Source of the DNA: Odiellus spinosus
Lineage: Eukaryota; Arthropoda; Arachnida; Opiliones; Phalangiidae
DNA: 64,000 nucleotides
Direction: 5' to 3'
Assembly: GCA_963920705.1 (NCBI GenBank)
Contig: OY987228.1
Location: forward strand, 558,001-622,000
Both the position numbers and the translations under genes were made by a program. Of the stretch, positions 31,019 through 40,300 are shown piece by piece (position 1 is the first letter of the stretch; each line of letters starts with the position of its first letter). The notes under the pieces are model-generated. The model was not told the DNA's origin, made no database searches, and saw only the letters and a program-made list of their open reading frames with translations.

Positions 31019-31422
31019 TCAGGACGAGAAAATATCGCGCGGTATCTTCCTCGGCTTCCTGTTCACGACTGACAGGTGTTTCAATTTGGGTCTCTTTATA
31101 ACACCCGAACCTTCCTGGGGGTTGACAATTTCATCCATAGTCTCGACAAACCGACGTTTAGCGGCGGTTTTTCATTTTGGCCTTCGGCCACGTCACCAAG
31201 AATTTTATAGCCAGTCGTAGCAGCCTTGACGCCCAAATGTTTCGCACCCCTAATTAATAATGGCTTGGCCCAGCGGAACAAACCCTTGAGCATACTACCG
31301 ATACCATGTCTTCTCTGATTAGGGGTCCCTACAAAGACTCTAGAAACCCCACCGCCAGCCTGGTCGAGATAGTATTCACGATACGCACAGGTGCGTGATT
31401 CTAAGACGTGTGGTTTGGGCAT
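31019..31422 (-). pseudogene. Basic virion peptide (adenovirus pX/pVI-like), frameshifted
   Basis: A small basic protein with a GIGSMLKGLFRWAKPLLIRG amphipathic/hydrophobic segment near residues 40-60, similar to the pX-like minor proteins of Polintons and adintoviruses. The ATG (31,422) overlaps the end of the minor capsid gene by 22 bp. As written, the frame ends at 31,096 after 108 codons. A second frame, open to TGA at 31,021-31,019, continues the expected Lys/Arg-rich tail. The switch lies at or near the five-T run 31,168-31,172, so one base seems to be missing there. Function is inferred from resemblance. Confidence 0.7.
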
Positions 31423-32250
31423 GGTCTAAAGTGAAGTTTACACGTGCTCTGTCCGAACTCGAATGGCGCAACTTGTCCTAAGCCTGTCCTTATATCCATT
31501 TCCAACGTATCAAAATAGCGTTTAGCAACTTTAACGTAGTGAGGCGAATCGAATGTTTTCGTTATTACCGAACCATGGGCTCTATCCTCGACACTAACGA
31601 TACGGAGCAGGGGGGCTACCGTGTCACCTACTAGCTCATTGCTTACGATATCAGAGTAGACGAACAGTTGATCGGGAATAAAGTAATTTAATCTAGCAGG
31701 AACATCGCTTCTAAAACTCAACTCGGACTTGTCAGATGGGCAACTAAAGATCTTAAACTCATCCTTGAACCCTAATAACCTGGTAAGAACTGGGGAAAAG
31801 ACTAGTTTTGAAAAATGTCCGACAAATATGCTCGTGTGATTAGAAATAGGATCACCGATGAAACTAATCCGACTACCGTATTTCCACGTTTCAAGACCAG
31901 TGTATAATTGTTTTATTAATATGGGTAAACTCGCGTAATAACCTCCCGGGATAATAAAAGTGTGGCCTACCAGAGGTGATGCCTCTAGATGATCAACCGC
32001 GCCGCCCGTAGATAGAACTTTATCCTGCTAGTCGTAGGGGCTCGTTTACCATTAGCTGGACGTGACCTTCGCCTTCCTTAATATTGTGAAAGGATAAGGG
32101 GTATATAATCTCAACTAAGGCCACCTCCCAATCATTCCCCTCCAATTGTATTGCTTTTGATAGTTTGGTAGAGTAACGGGCGGTAGTGTTATCAGCGTAA
32201 ATTTTCATACTAGCATTACTAGGAAGCGTTAGGTAAAAGGGAGACTGCAT
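31401..32250 (-). pseudogene. Polinton minor capsid (penton-like) protein, one frameshift
   Basis: The ATG at 32,250 opens with FYLTLPSNASMKIYADNTT and continues to a TAA at 32,022-32,020. The +1 frame takes over from 32,027 and is open to 31,401 without any other stop. It carries the family's conserved VYSDIVSNELVGDTVAPLLR and a later FETLEMDIR-like strand. Together they would be about 280 residues, the size of the Polinton minor capsid/penton protein. The frameshift is confined to a few bases and is not in a homopolymer. The gene start lies inside the original 3' end of the integrase gene. Confidence 0.82.
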
Positions 32251-32275
32251 CTTGAGCGTGAATCCAGCTGGACAT

Positions 32276-33337
32276 TTATTCGGGGTAACCTAGCCACTTT
32301 ACAAACAACTCTTTCTGTCCTTTGCTGGTACGCTTACGTAAAACTTTCTCTATCTTGTAAGTCGCGGGCCTGTCGACTGACTGAAGCTCTTGAGTATAGA
32401 ACACTCCTTTTATAGGCTCTCCCGCTAAATCTTCCAGCCTGTATACGGGTGGATATCTTTCTACTAACCCGGTAATTTTAAAAATCTCCAAGGTCCAATT
32501 TTCGTCATACCCTTTTTCAAAAATCATCTTGTTACGGCTAACACGAACGTAATCCCCCACTCTCAACCCCTTTGGTTTATCTTTCTGACCTTCTTTCCAA
32601 AGTTTTTTCTCGTTGAAGTATTTCCCATAGATATTATTTAGAACTTTAAGGACGTTCTTTTCCGAAACCTCATCGGGGGCCATTTTTATGGTCGAATGTC
32701 TCGAACTATTGTAAGCCTTAACCAGATCATCTAAAACCTCAATGTATCTCTTGGTGTTGTTTTTAGTAAAATATCTGTACATCCGGGCCTTCAGGGTTTG
32801 GTTTAATCGCTCGACCATACACGCTTTAATATCATCGTTTTCGCTAGTGAAAAATTTTACGCCCTTTTCTTTTAAATAGGCTTGAAAATGTTTGTTCTTA
32901 AATTCAGTCCCCTTGTCAGTTTGTAACTTCAATGGAACTTTATCGCTAAATACCTTCTTGAACGCCTCAACGATCGCCGTACCGGATTTAGTTTTCAGGG
33001 GTACACCCCAGGCTTTACGACTAAAACAATCGATTACTGTCAAAATGTAGTTGTAACCGTCATTAAGTTTGGATAATGACCGCATATCATTAAGGTCGGC
33101 TTGGTATTGGTCAGCTATATTATGTACCAACACCTTGTTTCGCTTAAACTTTTTAAAAACCCTTTTGTGTAGGGTGTACGCCTCTTCTCCCTTAAGCCAA
33201 TCTCTAACTTCTTGTCTCGTAACTCCATGCGATTTGGCGGCTGAATACAGTTTTTCCACACCTCCGAAACTTCCTTCGTGGTCTGGTCTAAAGTAAATAT
33301 CTCTTAGGATATCGGAGTTGTCCTGTACGGCGTCCAT
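32276..33337 (-). CDS. Polinton retroviral-type integrase with chromodomain, C-terminus cut short
   Basis: 353 residues from ATG 33,337. The rve integrase core is recognisable, with catalytic Asp81 (QADLNDM), Asp141 (QTDKGTEF) and Glu176 (MVERLNQTL). It is followed by a small barrel-like region and a C-terminal chromodomain whose KWLGYPE motif is reached when a TAA (32,278-32,276) interrupts. The frame continues on the other side into a chromodomain-like SSWI and then reaches TAG at 32,221-32,219. The TAA is therefore probably a nonsense change at a Lys/Glu-type codon. It would insert the element and read histone marks. The start overlaps the preceding gene by 34 bp. Confidence 0.93.
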   Translation of the reverse strand: MDAVQDNSDILRDIYFRPDHEGSFGGVEKLYSAAKSHGVTRQEVRDWLKGEEAYTLHKRVFKKFKRNKVLVHNIADQYQADLNDMRSLSKLNDGYNYILTVIDCFSRKAWGVPLKTKSGTAIVEAFKKVFSDKVPLKLQTDKGTEFKNKHFQAYLKEKGVKFFTSENDDIKACMVERLNQTLKARMYRYFTKNNTKRYIEVLDDLVKAYNSSRHSTIKMAPDEVSEKNVLKVLNNIYGKYFNEKKLWKEGQKDKPKGLRVGDYVRVSRNKMIFEKGYDENWTLEIFKITGLVERYPPVYRLEDLAGEPIKGVFYTQELQSVDRPATYKIEKVLRKRTSKGQKELFVKWLGYPE

Positions 33338-33960
33338 TTGGGGGATGGTGTTAGTTTTTTCACTCCGGATGTGGGGGACGGAGTCCTTTTTTTCACGCCT
33401 GATAGGGGGGATGATGTTAATTTTTTCAAGCTGGATAGGGGGAGTTTAGGGAGCGGTGACGCTGTTTGAGGCATGAACTTACCTAGCAAGTTGGTGAAAG
33501 CGTAATAACCCCGCGGTTTCGTACCATACGTCGGTCTGACAAATTCCAGGGCAATGTCCCTAATGTTAGAACCCGGTATTACAGAGTTATTCACAATTAT
33601 TTCATCCGTTTCTGACCACCTAATCTTGTGGGGAATATCGTCGATCTGGTCAACGAGCTTCTGAACACTGGATATATATCTAAGAGGAACGTCGTCCAGC
33701 CAAGCTAAATTCAAACCCTTACTAGGGACGTCCTCTATCAATATTTGTTTCGGTTGTTTAGCGATATTATGCAAGTTAATATGCCTTTGTAGCGCCTGTT
33801 CGTACAAACGCCATTTCGAACTATCATCCAAATCCTTTCTATCCAAAATAGAGTGCATTTCACCGTCTAACGCCGTTACGACTTGTTTTTGTTGGTGCGG
33901 AAAGGGGTCGTCTTTGAGAGCCGAGTTAGGGACGAGTAACATTTTCTGAGCGTACTGCAT
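33304..33960 (-). CDS. Conserved Polinton protein of unknown function (218 aa)
   Basis: An ATG two bases after the upstream gene's stop. The N-terminal half (KMLLVPNSAL, then LYEQALQRHINLH) resembles proteins found beside the ATPase and integrase in many Polinton-type elements; no enzymatic motif is visible. The C-terminal 50 residues are a Ser/Pro/Lys-rich tail with about three imperfect copies of a SGVKK(R/L)TPSP motif, probably disordered. The frame is intact. Its role is unknown; a structural or DNA-associated role is a guess. Confidence 0.7.
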   Translation of the reverse strand: MQYAQKMLLVPNSALKDDPFPHQQKQVVTALDGEMHSILDRKDLDDSSKWRLYEQALQRHINLHNIAKQPKQILIEDVPSKGLNLAWLDDVPLRYISSVQKLVDQIDDIPHKIRWSETDEIIVNNSVIPGSNIRDIALEFVRPTYGTKPRGYYAFTNLLGKFMPQTASPLPKLPLSSLKKLTSSPLSGVKKRTPSPTSGVKKLTPSPKWTPYRTTPIS

Positions 33961-33962
33961 GA

Positions 33963-34298
33963 TTAAGACTGGTTTCCGGCTATGGCGCCAATCAGAGATG
34001 AAACGATGGGAAAGAGGAGTGAGAAAAAACCTCCTCCTTCTTGAACTAGGATGTCGCGTTTAACTTTCCAAGCTAATTTCTTGTTGGCAATCTTTCTTAA
34101 TTTTGTAGAATGTCTAGCCAATTTCTTTACTTGGGCCTTATTTAATGTTACGTTGCCGTACAAGGTGTTATGAACACACTCGGCTATAGCGTCGATTAAC
34201 GATTTCTTGGCGTTTTTCAATAAAGCCCTACGTTGCCCGCGTCTCGAATTGGCCAGAACAGAGAGCAAATCTCTTTGCGACTTTACCGCGTAAGGCAT
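33963..34298 (-). CDS. Conserved small basic Polinton protein (111 aa)
   Basis: A Lys/Arg-rich helical protein ending in a glycine-rich hydrophobic segment (GGGFFSLLFPIVSSLIGAIA). The pattern of a basic body (LAN...RRALLKNA, LYGNVTL, KLARHSTKLRKIANKK) and hydrophobic tail is shared with small proteins of other Polinton-type elements. It may be a DNA-condensing or membrane-active virion component, but this is inference. It lies between the ATPase and the 218-residue protein on the same strand. Confidence 0.7.
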   Translation of the reverse strand: MPYAVKSQRDLLSVLANSRRGQRRALLKNAKKSLIDAIAECVHNTLYGNVTLNKAQVKKLARHSTKLRKIANKKLAWKVKRDILVQEGGGFFSLLFPIVSSLIGAIAGNQS

Positions 34299-34336
34299 TC
34301 TTCACCTTTGACGGTATTCACCACCCTATCCCAGTT

Positions 34337-34954
34337 TTATACCTTCGGGACGTACACGACGCACGAGTCCCCCGGAAAAATCAATGTTCTAACCCGTTGG
34401 TTTTCAGGACACTGTTGTTTCATGTCCAGTAAAAGGTATCCGAAGGCCGGACCCGTAGCGTCCCGATACGCGTCGACTACAAAACGCCATTTATCCGGGA
34501 ACATCTGACGAGCTATTGTTGCGAGTTGTTGTTTGTCACGGGGTGATTTCATTAAGATGAGATAGTGAGCATTCAGAGATATATCGCGTGAGTCCTTTGA
34601 TTGGTGGAATAAGTTTTGACTAATGAAAATCACGCTTAGGTTCCTGTGATGGGTTCCTTTCGTAAATAGCGCTCCGATTTGTCCCTTATTCTCGGACATT
34701 AGGTCATCGATGATTAAAAGACACGGCTTGCTACCGTTGTATTCGGTCAGGTCGGGTAAGCCTGGCTTGAAAGTCACTGTTTCTTTCAAAGTGTTGAAAA
34801 AGGGTTGCCACTCGCCGTAATACCAGTGAATCTCGTTAAATGATGGCGAGAACATTACGGACTTGTGGTCGAGTAATTTTAAAACTAGCTGAGTCTTTCC
34901 TGATTGGGAGGGTCCCACCATGATGGCGTTGAACGGGTGATAAAATGGGATCAT
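34337..34954 (-). CDS. Polinton genome-packaging ATPase (FtsK/HerA type)
   Basis: 205 residues, intact. The Walker A motif GPSQSGKT is at residues 14-21, Walker B (CLLIIDDL) is at about 78-85, and a downstream polar sensor sits in VIFISQNLF. The size and layout match the A32-like packaging ATPases of Polintons. It would pump the element's DNA into capsids. It is the first gene of the minus-strand cluster, so a promoter is expected between 34,955 and the right TIR. Confidence 0.92.
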   Translation of the reverse strand: MIPFYHPFNAIMVGPSQSGKTQLVLKLLDHKSVMFSPSFNEIHWYYGEWQPFFNTLKETVTFKPGLPDLTEYNGSKPCLLIIDDLMSENKGQIGALFTKGTHHRNLSVIFISQNLFHQSKDSRDISLNAHYLILMKSPRDKQQLATIARQMFPDKWRFVVDAYRDATGPAFGYLLLDMKQQCPENQRVRTLIFPGDSCVVYVPKV

Positions 34955-35462
34955 GACGATCTTGGTTGAATGCTCGTCCTAAAATGGATCCGACGCTAAA
35001 AGTGTGTCGTATTTATACACTCGCTCACCCATCACCATGCACTCACTAATATATTATTGAACACGAAATAGCGTTTATTGTTTTTAAACTTTCATGTCAG
35101 CGAAATTATTTCAAAAGTGCATTTGTTTGGGGAAAGATTACCCGCATAAACGTAAAACCCACGTTTCCCAAATACAAACACCGACCAAATATCGTACAAT
35201 GGAGTTTTCAGTGATACATTGAAATAACCTAGATCTTATCTGAAACATTGAACTGGAACTAGTCGTTCAGATTACGCAGATTTAACACGAAAGAGCCATT
35301 TTGTATTCGATTATAGATGACGGTAGACGTTACGGTTAAAAACATGTCTCATTTAACAAAAAATGTTGATGTAAGTTTTTATATGTGATTTTGGATCTTG
35401 TGATTATTTCTAAATACGGGGTTTTCTAATATTTCGCGCCACGTATAAATATATCAGGCAGG
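34955..35462. promoter_or_regulatory. Spacer upstream of the Polinton gene cluster
   Basis: About 500 bp of non-coding DNA between the first gene of the minus-strand cluster and the right TIR. It should hold the cluster's promoter. 'cgtatttatacactcg' at about 35,006 provides a TATA-like AT block, but no clear core promoter was recognised. No DNA polymerase B remnant is present. Confidence 0.4.
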
Positions 35463-35622
35463 CCTGAACGTGTTTTACGTGTATGAACGTCTCGCGATTA
35501 TAATTAACGCGCCGCGGTTCGCGATTCGCGGTGATAGTCCACCACCCTTCGCGCGCGCGGTTCGCGTAGTGACCTCGCGATTGACTTGCAAAAGAAGCGA
35601 CACTTGACTCTAAACCACCAAG

Positions 35623-35814
35623 ATGAACATACCGGCCGAATCTACAGCTCTCTCGAGAATTTTGGATAAAAAACCACAAAATCTTATCCTCCTATTAACC
35701 CTTTTGATAGTTATCGGTGTTCTTGAATTTATGAATTTTTGGGTTCAACACTATGACATAAAGATCGACTTGAAACCAAACACCGTTCAATCGTTAAACC
35801 ATAGCCGCGTATAA
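35623..35814 (+). CDS. Small single-pass membrane protein in the right TIR (63 aa)
   Basis: The counterpart of the left-TIR frame at 28,425-28,616, differing at residue 2 (Asn instead of Asp) and otherwise identical. The ATG context is ACCAAGATGA. Preservation of the whole frame in both TIRs, while flanking homopolymers differ, mildly favours a real gene; but the TIRs are so similar overall that this is weak evidence. Confidence 0.55.
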   Translation: MNIPAESTALSRILDKKPQNLILLLTLLIVIGVLEFMNFWVQHYDIKIDLKPNTVQSLNHSRV

Positions 35815-36158
35815 TCGCCTTTCACGTATAATTGAACTTTTTTTTAGCAGAAGGAAGCGTACTAGTTTTTGTACAAGTGCAAAGTGTATTTTAAGGTTAA
35901 ACTCCGAGGTGTAGCTATTTCTATACGCTTACCCAACCTGTTTACAGACGATATTTTAGACCACCGGCGAGGGAAAAAAGGTAGAAAGGACATAGAAAAC
36001 GGTGTTGAGGAACAGTACTGACGGCCTGCTATACGGAAAAGGTGAAATAACATTGAAAAGTTCCAAGCCATAAGGAAAAAGGATTTAAGAAAAGGACGGG
36101 ACCCTGGGCGGTGAACCCTACGAGTAACCGCTATTTCGTTGAAACGTAGCTGGACCCC

Positions 36159-36305
36159 ATGCCGAAAAAGAAGGGGAGATTACAAAAGATTCGGGGTGCG
36201 GCTGATGCCGTGGCTATCCGGCAAAGGATGGAATTTTTTTTTCGAATTCGCGGTAACCAAATCAATCACTGCAGAATAAAACTCGGAACTCCCATGCCAT
36301 TGTAA
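36159..36305 (+). CDS. Possible 48-aa basic peptide in the right TIR
   Basis: The right-TIR version of the frame at 27,961-28,080. It begins with the same PKKK-rich start but changes its C-terminus after a nine-T run (eight in the other copy). No family is recognised and the start context is weak. Confidence 0.22.
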   Translation: MPKKKGRLQKIRGAADAVAIRQRMEFFFRIRGNQINHCRIKLGTPMPL

Positions 36306-37014
36306 ATCGTTGGAATGTAGCGCCAGGATTTTACGTACGGGCCATACACTCGACCGTACCCCAACTGAACGAGTCGCATCGATGTTATACTTGGAAAAAA
36401 AGTGAGCTAATATTTTAAATTAACGGTATTTTTTTGAGATTTTGAGCTAATGGGTAGATATTTATTCTATTAACCTTGTATTTGCTTAGTGTATGTTAGT
36501 TGCTATTTGATATTTAATTTGGTTAAGAAACTGGCGATTTCAAATACGTGTTGATCATTTCTCGCTTAGATGAAGACAAGATTTCAAATATCGGCTACGG
36601 TCGGGAAAAGTTGGATTGTGTAAAAAATAATGCGTATAAATTGCGAACTAAAATGGATATAAATTGTTATAATGGAACTAAAATGTATAGCGAGTAAGAT
36701 ATTTGTCAATAAAAATGCATTTGTGAGACGTAGGTGCTCTTTAAGAGTCGCTAATTTGTTGGTATTCTCGCAACGACGCAATCTAAAAGAAGCCTTGAGT
36801 TGCAATATTAAATAAAAATGTATAATTTGCAACAATAAAAATGATTTTTACGAGACTTTGTCTTTGAAACTGTGGTTTTTATTTATGTTGAAGCCTATCT
36901 TTGAAGCCTATCTTTTTCTACCCGCAGACCTACAGGGGTTGGTATAGCTGAAGCCGATTTTAAGCCCATCTTTTTCTGGGAGACCTACAAGAAGAACGAG
37001 ACACAGAGGGTACC

Positions 37015-37265
37015 GGAATGCTACCCGTTGGCAGATTTTAGGGGGGCCGGTGGGGGGCGAGAGTGCTCCCTGTTGGCGGACTCTAGGAGGGGGAAGGGAA
37101 GGGGGAAAAGTGCTCCCTGTTGACGGATTTTAAGGGGGGGGAAGGGAAGGGGAAAAAGTGCTACCCAATGACGGACTTTAAGGGGGGAAGGGAAGAGGAA
37201 AAAGTGCTCCCGGTTGGCGGATTTTAAGGGGGGTAGGAATGGGGGCGAAATTTGTAGGGGGGAGG
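37015..37265. repeat. Subterminal purine-rich tandem repeats, right TIR
   Basis: Mirror image of 26,975-27,235. On this strand it appears as GGGGAAGGGAAGGGGGAAAA-like tracts with 'gtgctccc' and 'ggcggatttta' between them. Confidence 0.85.
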
Positions 37266-37317
37266 AAAAGGGGGAAGGGACGGATTCGGAAATCCGCCAA
37301 AGGGTAGCCCCTTCTCT

Positions 37318-40300
37318 AATATGTTTTAATTTCAGAAAGTTCCTATGTGTATGAGGGGAGATATTAGCTGTATTTCCAACTCCCCATATCATTTTTTAGG
37401 TATATTTTTGATTATTGCATTTTTCTATTTGAATTAATATTAATTGCTCAAAAACGGCTTAGGGCACAGATATGACGCTAGTACCGTTGGCTAGATAATT
37501 AAATTCTTAACAATATGTTTTAATTTCAGAAGACTCCTATGTGTGTGAGGGGAGATATTAGCTTTAGTTCCAACGCCACATAATTTTTGTAGGTATATTT
37601 TTGATTATAGCATTTTTCTATTTGAATTAATATTAATTGCTCCAAAACGGCTTAGGCACAGATATGACGCTAGTACCGTTGGCTAGATAATTAAATTCTT
37701 AACAATATGTTTTTTTTTTCAGAAGGTTCCTATGTGCGTGAGGGGAGATATTAGCTGTAGTTCCAACGCCCAATCATTTTTCTAGGTTTATTTTTGATTA
37801 TAGCATTTTTCTATTTGTATTAAAATTAATTGCTCTTAAACGGCTTAGGGCACAGATATGACGCTAGTACCGTTGGATAGATTAATAAATTCTTAACAAT
37901 ATGTTTTAATTTCAGAAGGTTCCTATGTGTGTGAGGGGAGATATTGGCTGTAGTTCCAACGCCCATTCATTTTTCTAGGTTTTTTTTTGATTATAGAATT
38001 TTTCTATTGTTTTAAAATTAATTGCTCTTAAACGGCTTAGGGCACAGATATGACGCTAGTACCGTTGGATAGATTATTAAATTCTTAACAATATGTTTTA
38101 ATTTCAGAAGGTTCCTATGTGTGTGAGGGGAGATATAAGCTGTATTTCCAACGCTACATATAATTAATTATATTTTTGATTGTAGAATTTTTCTATTTGA
38201 ATTAATATTAATTGCTCCAAAACGGCTTAGGGCACAGATATGACGCTAGTATCGTTGGATAGATAATTAAATTCTTAACAATATGTTTTAATTTCAGAAT
38301 GTTCCTATGTGTGTGAGGGGAGATATTAGCTGTAGCTCCAACGCCCCATCATTTTTGTAGGTATATTTTTGATTATAGCATTTTTCTATTTGAATTAAAA
38401 TTAATTGCTCTTAAACGGCTTAGGGCACAGATATGACGCTAGTACCGTTGGATAGATAATTTAATTCTTAACAATATGTTTTAATTTCAGAAGGTTCCTA
38501 TGTGTGTGAGGGGAGATATTAGCTATATTTCCAACCCTCCATATAATTAATTATATTTTTGATTGTAGAATTTTTCTATTTGAATTAATATTAATTGCTC
38601 CAAACGGCTTAGGGCACAGATATGACGCTAGTATCGTTGAATAGATAATAAAATTCTTAACAATATGTTTTATTTTCAGAAGGTTCCTATGTGTGTGAGG
38701 GGAGATATTAGCTGTAGTTCAACTCCCCATCATTTTCTAGGTATATTTTTGATTATAACATTTTTCTATTTGAATTAAAATTAATGGCTCTTAAACGCCT
38801 TAGGGCACAGATATGACGCCAGTACCGTTGGATAGATTAATAAATTCTTAACAATATGTTTTAATTTCAGAAGGTTCCTATGTGTGTGAGGGGAGATATT
38901 GGCTGTAGTTCCAACGCCCATTCATTTTTCTAGGTTTTTTTTTTGATTATAGAATTTTTCTATTGTTTTAAAATTAATTGCTCTTAAACGGCTTAGGGCA
39001 CAGCTATGACGCTAATACCGTTGGATAGATAATTAAATTCTTAACAATATGTTTTAATATCAGAAGGTTCCTATGTGTGTGAGGGGAGATATTAGCTGTA
39101 TTTCCAACCCTACATATAATTAATTATATTTTTGATTGTAGAATTTTTCTATTTGAATTAATATTAATTGATCCAAAACGGCTTAGGGCACAGATATGAC
39201 GCTAGTATCGTTGGATAGATAATTAAATTCTTAACAATATGTTTTAATTTCAAAAATTTTCGTATGTGTGTGAGGGGAGATATTAGCTGTATTTCCAACT
39301 CTCCATATCTTTTTTTAGGTTTATTTTTGATTATAGCATTTTTCTATTTGAATTAAAATTAATTGCTCTTAAACGGCTTAGGGCACAGATATGACGCTAG
39401 TACCGTTGGATAGATAATTTAATTCTTAACAATATGTTTTAATTTCAGAAGGTTCCTATTTGTGTGAGGGGATATTAGCTGTAGTTCCAACGCCCCATTT
39501 TTCTAGGTATATTTTTGACTATAGCATTTTTCTATTTGAATTAATATTAATTGCTCTTAAACGGATTAGGGCACAGATATGACGCTAGTACCGTTGGCTA
39601 GATAATTAAATTCTTAACAATATGTTTTAATTTCAGAAGGTTCCTATGTGTATGAGGGGAGATATTAGCTGTATTTCCAACTCCCCATATCATTTTTTAG
39701 GTATATTTTTGATTATAGCATTTTTCTATTTGAATTAATATTAATTGCTCCAAAACGGCTTAGGCACAGATATGACGCTAGTATCGTTGGATAGATAATA
39801 AAATTCTTAACAATATGTTTTATTTTCAGAAGGTTCCTATGTGTGTGAGGGGAGATATTAGCTGTAGTTCCAACGCCCCATCATTTTTCTAGGTATATTT
39901 TTGATTATAGCATTTTTCTATTTGAATTAAAATTAATGGCTCTTAAACGCCTTAGGGCACAGATATGACGCTAGTACCGTTGGATAGATTAATAAATTCT
40001 TAACAATATGCTTTAATTTCAGAAGGTTCCTATGTGTGTGAGGGGAGATATTGGCTGTAGTTCCAACGCCCATTCATTTTTGTAGGTTTTTTTTTGATTA
40101 TAAAATTTTTCTATTTGAATTAAAATTAATTGCTCTTAAACGGCTTAGGGCACAGCTATGACGCTAATACCGTTGGATAGATAATTAAATTCTTAACAAT
40201 ATGTTTTAATTTCAGAAGGTTCCTATGTGTGTGAGGGGAGATATTAGCTGTATTTCAAACCCTACATATAATTAATTATATTTTTGATTGTAGAATTTTT

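Larger units (their letters stand above)
26921..37317. mobile_element. Polinton/Maverick virus-like transposon, 10.4 kb, lacking DNA polymerase
   Basis: A 10,397-bp self-contained element. It starts AGAGAAGGGG, ends CCCCTTCTCT, and is flanked by a perfect 6-bp duplication AATATG (26,915-26,920 and 37,318-37,323). AG termini and 6-bp duplications are the Polinton hallmark. Removing the element restores a continuous satellite monomer. Terminal inverted repeats are about 1,856 bp. All core genes run on the minus strand from 34,954 to 29,261: packaging ATPase, two small conserved proteins, integrase, minor capsid, basic peptide, major capsid, protease. No protein-primed DNA polymerase B is present, although Polintons normally carry one (usual length 15-20 kb). 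The element is therefore probably non-autonomous or a reduced type. Three genes carry breaks. Confidence 0.95.
35463..37317 (-). repeat. Polinton right terminal inverted repeat
   Basis: Reverse complement of 26,921-28,776. It carries the same inner boundary, membrane-protein frame, AT-rich middle and subterminal G-rich repeats. Confidence 0.95.

Noticed and set aside
30618..31072. Plus-strand frames inside the Polinton major capsid region
   Set aside because: They are shadows of the intact minus-strand capsid gene.
31168..31172. Programmed -1 frameshifting in the basic peptide gene
   Set aside because: The site does not have the X-XXY-YYZ slippery layout in the upstream frame; a missing base in the run is simpler.
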